Source of the DNA: CAYJBP01 sp964368605
Lineage (GTDB): Bacteria > Bacillota > Dehalobacteriia > UBA4068
Assembly: GCA_964368605.1 (NCBI GenBank)
Contig: CAYJBP010000003.1
Coordinates: forward strand, 1-48,710
Reading direction: 5' to 3'
Length of the DNA stretch: 48,710 bases
The notes beneath the pieces were generated by a model. The model saw only the letters and a program-made list of their open reading frames with translations. It made no database searches and was not told where the DNA came from. The position numbers and the translations under genes are program-made. Numbering within the stretch: the first letter of the stretch is position 1; the number at the start of each line of letters is the position of its first letter. Positions 1-7,714 of this stretch are shown here, in pieces.

Positions 1-33
1 AAAAATTCTTGGCCGCCCTTTGGCCGAGAATTT
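1..33 (-). terminator. Rho-independent terminator for the thioesterase gene
   Basis: Positions 3-14 and 22-33 form a 12-bp stem with one G-U pair around a 7-base loop. Read on the minus strand it runs into T residues at the window edge. It lies about 60 bases past the stop of the minus-strand gene at 95-505. The window edge cuts off the full T tract. Confidence 0.5.
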
Positions 34-94
34 CCGGCGTATTAAATAAAGTTATATAAATATACCCAACTTAATCCAATAGCCAATCACTAAA

Positions 95-505
95 CTACTG
101 TTGAGTATCAAGTAAGGCCTGATAAAGTTGTGGCGCTATCTTTTTAAGCGCAACCGGCCTTAAATTTTTATCCGTCCATACATGGGTGGTAATTCCTTCA
201 TTTAGCAAAAGCCCGTCTTCATTATAAGTTTTATAGCTAAACTCTATTTTAGCGCCACCCATTTTAACAATTTCCACGCAAATTTTAACCTTATCTTCGT
301 AATGAGCAGGAGCTAAGTATTTGCAATTTAATTCCAGCATAGGCAGCATTAAACCCATGGCCTCGATTTGGGAATAAGTATAGCCAAATTTCTTGATAAA
401 TTCGGTGCGTGCAGCCTCATACCAAACCGGATAAACCGCATGATGAATAATGCCCATTTGGTCAGTTTCTGCATATCTGGCGGTAATTTCTGTATAAAAT
501 TGCAT
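95..505 (-). CDS. YbgC/FadM-type acyl-CoA thioesterase
   Basis: This is a 136-residue single hot-dog-fold protein of the 4-hydroxybenzoyl-CoA thioesterase class, predicted to hydrolyse acyl-CoA thioesters in the cytoplasm. The family signature is near the N terminus: RYAETDQMGIIHH at residues 10-22, with Asp15 in the catalytic position, followed by the W-E-AR pattern. The length is normal for the family. A strong AAGGAGG (minus strand, 510-516) lies five bases before the ATG. The gene stands alone and has its own terminator. The substrate cannot be inferred; YbgC, FadM and menaquinone-pathway thioesterases look alike at this level. Confidence 0.85.
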   Translation of the reverse strand: MQFYTEITARYAETDQMGIIHHAVYPVWYEAARTEFIKKFGYTYSQIEAMGLMLPMLELNCKYLAPAHYEDKVKICVEIVKMGGAKIEFSYKTYNEDGLLLNEGITTHVWTDKNLRPVALKKIAPQLYQALLDTQQ

Positions 506-596
506 ATAGCCTCCTTAAAAACCATATAAGTTAGCCTAATTATAGCATTTTATTTACCAAAAGCCAATAGCAAATCGGCCTAAAAATCAGCAATCA

Positions 597-625
597 TTGA
601 CATTAATCTTTTATCATGTTAAAAT
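597..625 (+). promoter_or_regulatory. Sigma-A-type promoter of the SLH gene
   Basis: TTGACA (597-602), a 17-base spacer and TAAAAT (620-625). It is well placed for a start about 50 bases before the ATG at 683, which has GGAGGAG at 671-677. Confidence 0.7.
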
Positions 626-682
626 CAAACTGTCAATAAAATTTGACTTATTGATATATTTATTGAAATCGGAGGAGACAAA

Positions 683-1570
683 ATGAAAACAAAAAAATTG
701 TTGTTAATGGTCTTGGTAGTAGTCATGTCATTGGGGCTAATGGCCGCACCGGCTTTGGCCGATGAAACTCCCTTTGAAGATGTAGATTCTTCGGCTTGGT
801 ATTATGATTATGTAGAATATGTTAGAGTTTTTGAACTGATGAATGGTGTATCGGAAACCGAATTTGCCCCGGAGGATACTGCTACCAGAGCAATGATTGT
901 TACAGTACTATATCGCCTGGCAGGCGAGCCTATGTATGATGACATTTATATGCATGCTAATTATGCCGATGTGGCCCAAGGATCTTGGTATGAAGAAGCC
1001 GTAGGCTGGGCAGCTTATACAGGTGTTGCCGAAGGTGTTGGCGAAGGATTTTTCAACCCTGAAGGCAGTATCACCCGCGAGCAATTAATCACTATGGTTT
1101 ATCGTTATGAGGGTAGCCCTGCCGTAGAAGGCGAGCTGGGCGATTATCCTGTTTCCGACTGGGCCGAGCAAGCTATGATTTGGGCCGAGGCCGAAATGAT
1201 TGTTAATGGTTTAGCCGAAGGCTCGATCATGAGCTTACAAAACCCTGCCACCAGAGCCGAGATAGCAGGTGTTTTTACCGAATACTTAACCGAAGCGGTA
1301 ATGGCAGATGATTTCAGCTTTTTGGTTGGCTCTTGGGATAATGATACCACACTTACCAGCCTAACTTTTTATGAGGATGGCACTTTTGATATAACCACTA
1401 CCGATACTTATGGAACAGGCACTTATGATTATCTTGCCGAGCAAAACCTGGTTACCTTATACTATGAAGACCAAACATTATATGGTAACTGGGCAGCAGA
1501 TAGCCTAAACTTTGAGTTTGCCGAGGGCCTTTTTTACCCGGTAGCCAGCCCCTTATATATAATGAACTAA
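683..1570 (+). CDS. Exported SLH-domain protein with C-terminal beta-rich domain
   Basis: This 295-residue envelope protein has a signal peptide with cleavage likely after APALA (about residue 26). Three S-layer-homology repeats follow (about 29-82, 92-146 and 150-203), each with the F-D-V / W-Y / TRA-or-TRE pattern that binds pyruvylated secondary cell-wall polymer in other Bacillota. Residues 208-295 form a small beta-rich module (LVGSWDN, F--DG-F), reminiscent of lipocalin-like 'GSW' domains. Its role is unknown. Membrane segments are absent beyond the signal. The gene is monocistronic with its own promoter. A second SLH-like protein lies at 41828-43339. Confidence 0.8.
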   Translation: MKTKKLLLMVLVVVMSLGLMAAPALADETPFEDVDSSAWYYDYVEYVRVFELMNGVSETEFAPEDTATRAMIVTVLYRLAGEPMYDDIYMHANYADVAQGSWYEEAVGWAAYTGVAEGVGEGFFNPEGSITREQLITMVYRYEGSPAVEGELGDYPVSDWAEQAMIWAEAEMIVNGLAEGSIMSLQNPATRAEIAGVFTEYLTEAVMADDFSFLVGSWDNDTTLTSLTFYEDGTFDITTTDTYGTGTYDYLAEQNLVTLYYEDQTLYGNWAADSLNFEFAEGLFYPVASPLYIMN

Positions 1571-1607
1571 GCAGCTAAAAACTATAATAAAAAAGGGGCT
1601 GTCGTGT

Positions 1608-1640
1608 TTTATGATGTGACCCCAAAAAGTTAGACTTAAT
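1608..1640. mobile_element. Possible remnant of an IS3-family terminal inverted repeat
   Basis: On the minus strand, GTCTAACTTTTTGGGGTCAC (1614-1633 on the plus strand, inverted) resembles the ends of IS3-family elements. No transposase frame remains. It directly abuts half of a terminator hairpin (1588-1607), as if that terminator had been interrupted. The resemblance is from memory and unconfirmed. Confidence 0.3.
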
Positions 1641-1674
1641 AGTGTAGTGACTTTAGTTGCTACACTATTTTTAT
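1639..1674 (+). terminator. Terminator downstream of the SLH gene
   Basis: AATAGTGTAG (1639-1648) pairs perfectly with CTACACTATT (1660-1669) and is followed by a short T tract. Confidence 0.6.
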
Positions 1675-1768
1675 GCAGCTTGATGATTTAGCCTGTTTGC
1701 ACTAAGGCAATCGCCTCTTTTTGGATTTCCGTTTACTCAAACATTGGGCAAAAATCGCCGGTAATAGT

Positions 1769-2107
1769 TTAGCATTGGGGATTGATAATTTCGAAACGGC
1801 CATCATTATTTTTTTCGCCCCATTCACACATCAGCTCCAGAATAGGGAATAAGGTTTTACCTTTAGCGGTTGCCGAATATTCTACCCGCGGCGGGATTTC
1901 GTTAAAGGCCTGACGCTTAATTAAACCATCGGCCTCCAGCTCGCGTAGCTGGTTGGTAAGAGTCTTTTGCGAAATTTGAGTTACCGAGCACATTAAATCC
2001 TTAAAGCGCATAGTTCCATCTTCAATCAGCATATAAAGGATTAGCGGCTTGCATTTGCCACCAATCATCTTCAGCGTAATTTCGATTTCTGAATTAATCT
2101 TCTCCAT
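1769..2107 (-). CDS. HxlR-family winged-helix transcriptional regulator
   Basis: This 112-residue protein is of the usual HxlR length and fold. The N-terminal IGGKCKPLIL replaces the usual GGKW tryptophan with Cys19. The recognition helix region has ISQKTLTNQLRELEADGLI, and the wing has RVEYSAT-KG. Relatives such as YodB and HypR sense electrophiles or disulfide stress through an N-terminal cysteine, so Cys19 is a candidate sensor; this is inference. The gene is divergent from a dehydrogenase at 2241, and its promoter overlaps two palindromes. It probably represses both itself and the dehydrogenase. An RBS (AGAGGT, minus strand) precedes the ATG. Confidence 0.85.
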   Translation of the reverse strand: MEKINSEIEITLKMIGGKCKPLILYMLIEDGTMRFKDLMCSVTQISQKTLTNQLRELEADGLIKRQAFNEIPPRVEYSATAKGKTLFPILELMCEWGEKNNDGRFEIINPQC

Positions 2108-2147
2108 TAGTTACCTCTTTTTCACTTAGCGAATTAGATGTACCTGC

Positions 2148-2176
2148 TTGACTAAACAGCCGCCCTCGCTTATAAT
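2148..2176 (+). promoter_or_regulatory. Promoter of the SDR gene
   Basis: TTGACT (2148-2153), a 17-base spacer and TATAAT (2171-2176). The predicted start, about 2183, lies just before the palindromes at 2192-2213. Confidence 0.65.
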
Positions 2177-2191
2177 AAATACATCTATAAT

Positions 2192-2223
2192 AGTATTTTA
2201 TACTGTAATAGTAATATTGTCAA
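2192..2223 (-). promoter_or_regulatory. hxlR-type promoter with overlapping palindromic operator
   Basis: On the minus strand TTGACA (2223-2218), 17 bases, then TAAAAT (2200-2195). Two overlapping palindromes occupy the spacer and -10: AGTAT-TTT-ATACT (2192-2204) and TACT-N5-AGTA (2201-2213). Both are suitable for an HxlR dimer. Confidence 0.6.
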
Positions 2224-2240
2224 CATTTGAGGAGGATATG

Positions 2241-2963
2241 ATGAAAAAATTAATTGTTATAACCGGTGCCAGCTCGGGTTTTGGTCGTGAATTGGCCAAA
2301 TTATTTAGTGCCGATGGCTACCCTACCCTGCTTTTGGCTCGCCGCTTAGAACTTTTGGAAGCATTGGATTTGCCTAATGCCATTTGCCAAAAAGTTGATG
2401 TAACAAATAAACAAGAATTTGAAGCAGCGGTTCGCTTAGCCGAAGCTAAATATGGGGCAACCGATTTACTGATTAATAATGCCGGCATTATGCTACTTGG
2501 TAATTTAGAGGATCAGCAGGCCGATGAATGGCAAAAGATGCTGGATACCAATGTTATGGGTGTTATGAATGGCATGCAAATTGTAATGAATGATATGAAG
2601 GCTCGCCAGGGTGGTACAATTATCAATATCTCGTCGATTGCCGGGGTAAAGCCTTTTGGTAATCATGCGGCTTATTGCGCATCTAAGTATGGGGTAGTTG
2701 GCTTATCGGAAGTGGCAAGGATGGAGTTATCTGCCCATAATGTAAGGGTAATGCGGGTTTGCCCGGGGGCAGTGGCTACCGAATTATTAGGCCATACAAC
2801 CAGCGAAGCGATTAAAGAAGGCTATAATGCCTGGAAAGCCACTGTTGGCGCTACCAGCATTACCGCCGTAGATGTTGCCCAAACTATCAAGTTTGCCTAT
2901 GAATTGCCGCAAGGAGTAAACCTAAGAGAAATTCAAATTGCCGACACCAAGCAAGATGCCTAA
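2241..2963 (+). CDS. Short-chain dehydrogenase/reductase (classical SDR)
   Basis: This is a 240-residue NAD(P)-dependent oxidoreductase. The Rossmann motif TGASSGFG is at 8-15, NNAG at 79-82, and the catalytic Ser132, Tyr145 and Lys149 are in NISS and YCASK. Arg34-Arg35 after beta-2 suggest NADP(H) preference. Two in-frame ATGs sit at 2238 and 2241. AGGAGG at 2230-2235 is only two bases from the first, so 2241 is chosen. The upstream HxlR-type gene is divergent and probably controls it. SDRs paired with HxlR regulators are often induced by reactive aldehydes or quinones, but the substrate is unknown. Confidence 0.85.
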   Translation: MKKLIVITGASSGFGRELAKLFSADGYPTLLLARRLELLEALDLPNAICQKVDVTNKQEFEAAVRLAEAKYGATDLLINNAGIMLLGNLEDQQADEWQKMLDTNVMGVMNGMQIVMNDMKARQGGTIINISSIAGVKPFGNHAAYCASKYGVVGLSEVARMELSAHNVRVMRVCPGAVATELLGHTTSEAIKEGYNAWKATVGATSITAVDVAQTIKFAYELPQGVNLREIQIADTKQDA

Positions 2964-2977
2964 ACTTAAAAGTTTTT

Positions 2978-3187
2978 GTATTACTTTTTACAAAAAGTAA
3001 TGATCTTAATCTTTTAATCTTAATCTTTTAATNNNNNNNNNNNNNNNNNNNNNNNNNNNNNNNNNNNNNNNNNNNNNNNNNNNNNNNNNNNNNNNNNNNN
3101 NNNNNNNNNNNNNNNNNNNNNNNNNNNNNNNNGTATTACTTTTTACAAAAAGTAATGATCTTAATCTTTTAATCTTAATCTTTTAAT
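2978..3187. repeat. Identical 55-bp sequence on both sides of an assembly gap
   Basis: Positions 2978-3032 and 3133-3187 are identical. Each contains the hairpin ATTACTTTTT-AC-AAAAAGTAAT and two 14-base repeats of the ATCTTAATCTTTTA type. An exact 55-base overlap flanking 100 N fits two contigs that share a k-mer end. Confidence 0.8.
3033..3132. other. Assembly gap (100 N)
   Basis: A fixed-length scaffold gap in the intergenic stretch 2964-3399. The rest of that stretch holds the duplicated 55-mer, an A/T-only hairpin (3280-3308, 13-bp stem) and a terminator. No gene is visible. Confidence 0.95.
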
Positions 3188-3337
3188 TACAAAAGGCAAG
3201 CTAATGAAGGCGAGAAAAAAAACATTAAAGCAAAAGCTATCCTAAAAATAAAATTGATAAAATTAAAAGATTAAGCTGCTATTTTTATTTGCTATGCAAA
3301 TAAAAATAAAGTGCCTTTCCCAAAAACCAAAATAAAA

Positions 3338-3373
3338 AAGGGGCTATCGCAAAAAACATTGCGATAGCCCCTT
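3338..3373. terminator. Bidirectional terminator (shared GGGGCTATCGC family)
   Basis: A 13-bp stem (3338-3350 with 3361-3373) encloses a 10-base loop, with A-rich and T-rich flanks on the two sides. It separates the convergent SDR gene (plus) and the small membrane-protein gene (minus). Confidence 0.8.
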
Positions 3374-3399
3374 AAATTTAAAAAAACAAATCGACTAAA

Positions 3400-3666
3400 T
3401 TACTGCTTCTTTTTATTATATTTACTAAACTGATACCTAATCCAATAACCGGCAAGCAGGCCATTGGCCATTAATAGACAAACAGCAGCAAAGGCAAAAT
3501 AAGCGCCCCAGTCTTGAATCATAATTATCTGCTCTGGGCTTAAATCGGCAAATTGCGAGCCGAGCAAAAGCAAAATAAGCGCTGCAAATAATAAAATAAC
3601 AGCGATAATCAAAAGGCTTAGCCAAATTCGCTTCTGAATAATACTAAACTGCGGATAAAATGCCAT
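3400..3666 (-). CDS. Small two-TM membrane protein
   Basis: This 88-residue protein has two hydrophobic segments (about 14-36 and 53-73), a short extracytoplasmic loop and a basic C-terminal tail (KYNKKKQ). I recognise no family. Its RBS (AGGTG, minus strand 3671-3675) overlaps the stop codon of the upstream gene at 3674-4618, so the two are translationally coupled and probably work together. Confidence 0.6.
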   Translation of the reverse strand: MAFYPQFSIIQKRIWLSLLIIAVILLFAALILLLLGSQFADLSPEQIIMIQDWGAYFAFAAVCLLMANGLLAGYWIRYQFSKYNKKKQ

Positions 3667-3673
3667 TTTTCAC

Positions 3674-4618
3674 CTACTTATCAAATATAATCTCGATAAT
3701 TTTACAAATATAGCCAACTTCGCCCCTAATTTTATCCCTAATCTCTTCCAGGCTTTTTTGGCGTACCTCTTTAGGCTTAACCTCAAAAAAGCTATGATGA
3801 GTTTGCAAACCAATATGCAATGTTTTTTTATCAAAAATTAAAAATAAGCGGCCTTTAAAAGAATTGGCCAGATTTTCAATTCTTTGAATCAAGTCGGGTG
3901 TGAGCATAGTTAGGGCAGCCTCCGCATCCTCGGATAGCAAAATAAAGCGCTGATTAAAAGCATCATTATTGGTGCTAAAATTACCATTTTCCGCCCCGGA
4001 ACCAGGCGTATGCTCTTTAATTATTAAGCGTGTTGGGCAAATTTCCGGCAAATCGCAAATCAGCCATTGCCCATTAAATACAGTATGGATGCGCTCATGG
4101 TCGCCCGACTCGCCGCCACTGCTAACCCGCTCTACCCAGTACAAATGCAAATTGCTATACTTAAATGATTGCCCTTTATGCAAGGCATCGATATAATCGC
4201 TGCCACGATGAGATGTCCAGCCATTAATTACCTTTAGATTGCGAATTATATCTATCGACACAGCCTGATACTTATTATATTTTTTTAGCTCCACATATTC
4301 ATTAACAATATGAAAAACCACCTGGTTGCTAATCAGCGAAATTAGCTGGCCACGATATTTGCCGGTTCTAAAAAAAACAATTAGCACCAATATTACAACC
4401 GCCATTGTAGCATAAAACATATAATTACCAACATAGCTAAAATCGTTTAAAATTAAATCGGTATCAAAAGATGTCATTAGGGTAATAAACATGACAATAA
4501 ATAAGGCCAAACCAAATCCGGATATAATATTGCAGGCTCTAATCTTAGCAGCAGCCTGATCAATTTGTCTTTGTAAATCTTGATCTTGCTTATTTTTTGT
4601 ATTTAAGTAATCATTCAT
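3674..4618 (-). CDS. DUF3137-like membrane protein
   Basis: This 314-residue protein has a short cytoplasmic N terminus (KQDQDLQRQIDQAAAKIRA), two transmembrane helices (about 34-54 and 65-86) and a large soluble C-terminal domain. The C-terminal pattern F-G-W, FNQRF-LLSEDAEAA, LTPDLIQRI and FKGRLFLIF resembles DUF3137. The function of that family is unknown. The protein is co-transcribed with the small membrane protein at 3400-3666. The homology call rests on pattern memory. Confidence 0.6.
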   Translation of the reverse strand: MNDYLNTKNKQDQDLQRQIDQAAAKIRACNIISGFGLALFIVMFITLMTSFDTDLILNDFSYVGNYMFYATMAVVILVLIVFFRTGKYRGQLISLISNQVVFHIVNEYVELKKYNKYQAVSIDIIRNLKVINGWTSHRGSDYIDALHKGQSFKYSNLHLYWVERVSSGGESGDHERIHTVFNGQWLICDLPEICPTRLIIKEHTPGSGAENGNFSTNNDAFNQRFILLSEDAEAALTMLTPDLIQRIENLANSFKGRLFLIFDKKTLHIGLQTHHSFFEVKPKEVRQKSLEEIRDKIRGEVGYICKIIEIIFDK

Positions 4619-4803
4619 AGCCTAAGCTCCAATTCTGTCATAAAATATTAGCTTTATTGGCAGTTAATAACCTTGATTTAATTATAACATAAACCCTACT
4701 TAATAAGCAAGCTTAATTGAAGATTGCGGCTTGTATTTAACACTTCTTTTCAAGCCATAGCCTGCATATTTTAGAATATAAACATAAATTTAGGCGGATT
4801 TTT

Positions 4804-6312
4804 ATGATTAAAAAAGAGCAGGGTTTATTGGTCGGCACCATATTTTTATTATGTTCAAATATTTTTGTTAAGGGCTTGGGATTTGCCTATCGGATGATTA
4901 TTACACGCCTAATCGGGGTGGAAGGCATGGGTTTAATCGAGATGATTACCCCCTTATACTCCTTTTTACTGGTGATTGCCGGTTTAGGCTTGCAGCTTGC
5001 CTTATCCCAAAGCACAGCGGCCAAGCCCAAAGGCAGTGGCAGCGATTTTTATACTGCCCGTAAAATTTTGCTGATATCGGGAGCCATAATTAGCCTTAGC
5101 GCCTTTATTTTTGCGCCGTTTATCATCGATCATTTTGCTTCCGACAGGCGTATTTACCTAGGCTTTGTTGCCATTTTACCGGCCGTTTTTATTATTAGTG
5201 CTGCCTCGGCTTATCGTGGCTATTTGCAGGGCAATAAGCAAATTGCGGCCTTAGGCAGCAGCCAGGCGGTAGAGCAAACTATTCGCTTTATTTGCGGCAT
5301 TTATTTGATTAGCAGACTGGGCAACCTTAGCCTAGAGCAGGCGGTAGCCGGCGCATCCTATGCCACGGTTTTGGGCGAATTAGCCGGCTTTTTATATCTA
5401 GTGTTTTTTATGCGCCATTTGGGAGCACCGCCCAAGCAGAGATTTAATCGCCAAAAGGCTGCTAATTTGCTTCATTTTGGCCTACCGATTACCTTTGGCC
5501 GCTTAGCTACCAGCATTATTATGATGCTGCAAGCCCTGCTAATTCCCCTTTGCTTGCAGCAGGCCGGCTGGGATATGCGAGCCGCAACCGAAATGTATGG
5601 CCGCCTAGCCGGGGTTGCCTTAAGCTTAATCCATTTACCGGGGGTGTTTACCTCGGCTTTAGCAATGGCAGTAATGCCGGCCATTGCCGAGCAAAGCAGT
5701 GGCAATATATTACAAAGGCGTGCAAATCATGCCTTGCAAGCTTCTACCGTTTTGGCCTTACCGGGCATGCTAATCCTTTTTTTCCTAGCCGAACCGCTTT
5801 GCACCTTGCTCTTTGATGCCCCACTAGCCGCCCCAATTTTGCAAATACTTACCATTGGTGGCTGCTTTTTTCATCCATTTATAACTTTATCCAGCATATT
5901 ACAAGGCTTGGGCGAGGTTAAAGCTCTTCTAATCAACAATATTTTAGCCGGCATCATTTTGGTTTTAAGCATTTTGATATTAGTACCACGCAGCTATCTG
6001 GGCATTTATGGAGCGGCCATTGCGATTAATGCCTGCTGGATTAGCGGTTTTATTTTTAATTTGGTTCATTTTTTGCATATTAGCAAGCTAAAACTTAATT
6101 GGCGTGATATTATCGGCAAACCATTTGCTATCATGCTGCTAAGTGGCCTGATTTTTTATTTTAGCCGGGCTTATTTACCTATTTTAAATCAAGGTGAGGC
6201 AGTTGGCCAAATCATTAGCCAATCGATATATTTAAGCATACTCTATTTTGGCGGTTTAATGATGGTTAAGGGCTTAAGTATTGGCCTATGGCGGCGAATT
6301 CGCCCTAAATAA
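4804..6312 (+). CDS. SpoVB/MurJ-type MOP-superfamily flippase
   Basis: This is a 502-residue polytopic membrane protein with about 12-14 helices. The N terminus (GTIFLLCSNIFVKGLGFAYR, then RLIGVEGMGLIEM) is typical of the SpoVB/polysaccharide-exporter branch of the MOP superfamily, which flips undecaprenyl-linked sugars or peptidoglycan precursors. The interior has the conserved SAYRGYLQG motif. Family members act in spore cortex or envelope polymer synthesis; which role applies here cannot be told. The RBS is weak (GGCGG). The gene for YfbR follows after 63 bases with its own promoter. Confidence 0.8.
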   Translation: MIKKEQGLLVGTIFLLCSNIFVKGLGFAYRMIITRLIGVEGMGLIEMITPLYSFLLVIAGLGLQLALSQSTAAKPKGSGSDFYTARKILLISGAIISLSAFIFAPFIIDHFASDRRIYLGFVAILPAVFIISAASAYRGYLQGNKQIAALGSSQAVEQTIRFICGIYLISRLGNLSLEQAVAGASYATVLGELAGFLYLVFFMRHLGAPPKQRFNRQKAANLLHFGLPITFGRLATSIIMMLQALLIPLCLQQAGWDMRAATEMYGRLAGVALSLIHLPGVFTSALAMAVMPAIAEQSSGNILQRRANHALQASTVLALPGMLILFFLAEPLCTLLFDAPLAAPILQILTIGGCFFHPFITLSSILQGLGEVKALLINNILAGIILVLSILILVPRSYLGIYGAAIAINACWISGFIFNLVHFLHISKLKLNWRDIIGKPFAIMLLSGLIFYFSRAYLPILNQGEAVGQIISQSIYLSILYFGGLMMVKGLSIGLWRRIRPK

Positions 6313-6338
6313 AGCTTTATTTTTGGCCAAAAAAGTGG

Positions 6339-6357
6339 TATAATATGATATTATCAT
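6339..6357 (+). promoter_or_regulatory. Extended -10 promoter and palindrome before yfbR
   Basis: TGG-TATAAT (TATAAT at 6339-6344) is followed at once by the palindrome ATGATA-T-TATCAT (6345-6357), around the expected transcription start. No good -35 is visible. The palindrome could be an operator. Confidence 0.4.
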
Positions 6358-6375
6358 AAAAAAAGAGGATTACTT

Positions 6376-6957
6376 ATGAAAAGCCATTTTTTTGCCTATT
6401 TATCACGGATGCGCCTGATAAAACGCTGGAGCTTAATGCGTAATATCGAAACCGAAAATATCGCCGAGCATAGCCTGCAAGTGGCGATGATTGCCCATGC
6501 CCTTTGCTTAATCAGCAAGCATCAATTCAATACAGATATCGATGAAAAAGAGCTGGTTATGATGGCTATGTATCATGATACAGCCGAGGTTTTAATTGGC
6601 GATTTGCCCACCCCGGTTAAGTATTTTAATCCTAAAATTAAGGAATCCTATGGCTATATCGAAGATGTGGCCAAGCAAAATTTATTAAAAATGTTGCCCG
6701 ATTGGCTGGCTAAAGAGTATCAGCCCTTGTTTTTTGCCGACGAAAACACAAAAAAATATCGGCTACTTAAAGCAGCCGATAAAATTTCTGCCTATATAAA
6801 ATGCGTGGAAGAAAGCAGCGCCGGCAATGGCGAATTTACCAAAGCCCAAAAAAGTATTCGCGCCGAAATAGATAAATATCAAGATTTACCTGCCGTAGCC
6901 TATTTTATGGACAACTTTGCCGACAGCTTTAGCAAAACCTTGGACGAGCTAGGCTAG
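6376..6957 (+). CDS. yfbR: 5'-deoxynucleotidase YfbR (HD domain)
   Basis: This 193-residue HD-domain phosphohydrolase removes phosphate from deoxyribonucleoside 5'-monophosphates. It closely resembles E. coli YfbR over its length: the MKSHFFAYLSRMRLIKRW start, MRN--TEN--EHSLQVAM, and MYHD--EVL-GDLPTPVKYFN. Metal and substrate residues are present: Arg17, Trp18, His32, His67, Asp68, Glu71, Asp76 and Asp135. The RBS AGAGGA lies upstream. Its stop codon is one base from the stop of the convergent TraX-like gene. It probably balances dNTP pools, consistent with tmk nearby. Confidence 0.9.
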   Translation: MKSHFFAYLSRMRLIKRWSLMRNIETENIAEHSLQVAMIAHALCLISKHQFNTDIDEKELVMMAMYHDTAEVLIGDLPTPVKYFNPKIKESYGYIEDVAKQNLLKMLPDWLAKEYQPLFFADENTKKYRLLKAADKISAYIKCVEESSAGNGEFTKAQKSIRAEIDKYQDLPAVAYFMDNFADSFSKTLDELG

Positions 6958-6958
6958 C

Positions 6959-7648
6959 CTAAAACACATAATTAGCTAAAGCATATAAAATAGCTAAATG
7001 GGCGATATAAAAAATATAAAAAAACCAGCGCGAACCGGGCCCTCTTTGGCCATTATACAAGAAGATAAAGGGCAAAGCCAAAACAGCTAAACCTTGCAAA
7101 TAGGGAAAATCAAAGCCCTTTACCAAGCCGGATATCCCTTCGGCAATAAAAAAGGAATTAATGGCCAGCCAGCTTAAGGCCATTTTCCAAAACTTATCAT
7201 AAAAGATATGGGCACTTAAAATCATCAAAATGCCATAAAAGCCGTATTCCACATTCACAAATTCGGCAATAAAACAAATAATAAAGCCGGAAGCAATTTT
7301 AGCGCTGATTATCCAATCATTATCCCATAAAATTATAGCAATTAAACCCAGGCTTAGGGTAAAAAAGATATTAAAAAAGTCATTACTTAAGAATATTTGA
7401 TACGGAAATTGGACAAGAACGCCAAAGATTAAAAGCCGATATAAATATTTTTGCTTATCGCTAGTATGCCTAAAGCCATTGGCGATTAAAAAAGCAAAAA
7501 TAGGCATGGCCAAACGGCCAAAGCCCTGTAAAAGATTATATTGCCAAGGGGTAAGAATTTCAAAAATAAAGGCAAAATGGCTGGCCAGCATTGATATGCA
7601 GGCAAAGATTTTTAATTGCAATGAATTCCATATTTTTAATTTATCCAT
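6959..7648 (-). CDS. TraX-like polytopic membrane protein
   Basis: This 229-residue protein has about seven or eight hydrophobic helices. The TraX family pattern is seen in the first 60 residues: LKIFACISMLASHF, then GRLAMPIFAFLIANGF. TraX acetylates F-pilin in E. coli, but chromosomal homologues in Bacillota are not tied to conjugation and none is seen here. It may be an acyltransferase acting on an envelope component. The RBS is weak. The gene is convergent with yfbR with a one-base gap and no terminator between them. Confidence 0.8.
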   Translation of the reverse strand: MDKLKIWNSLQLKIFACISMLASHFAFIFEILTPWQYNLLQGFGRLAMPIFAFLIANGFRHTSDKQKYLYRLLIFGVLVQFPYQIFLSNDFFNIFFTLSLGLIAIILWDNDWIISAKIASGFIICFIAEFVNVEYGFYGILMILSAHIFYDKFWKMALSWLAINSFFIAEGISGLVKGFDFPYLQGLAVLALPFIFLYNGQRGPGSRWFFYIFYIAHLAILYALANYVF

Positions 7649-7714
7649 AAAGAGTAAAGTTCTCTAAAAAAAGCAAGTTTCCTTTTTTGGACTAAAATAA
7701 TTTGCGAGGTTAAG

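Noticed and set aside
1144..1350. Antisense readings inside the SLH, flavoprotein and kinase genes (for example 1144-1350, 33791-33988, 46493-46915)
   Set aside because: They are mirror frames of clear genes and have no RBS or family pattern.
3001..3187. Short tandem repeats near the first gap as a CRISPR array or response-regulator box
   Set aside because: Units of 14 bases without spacers do not make a CRISPR array, and the spacing (8, 6, 8 bases) does not match the 11-base period of the TTTAATC box.
6959..7648. TraX as evidence of a conjugative element
   Set aside because: No relaxase, coupling protein or other transfer gene is present, and the neighbours are housekeeping genes.
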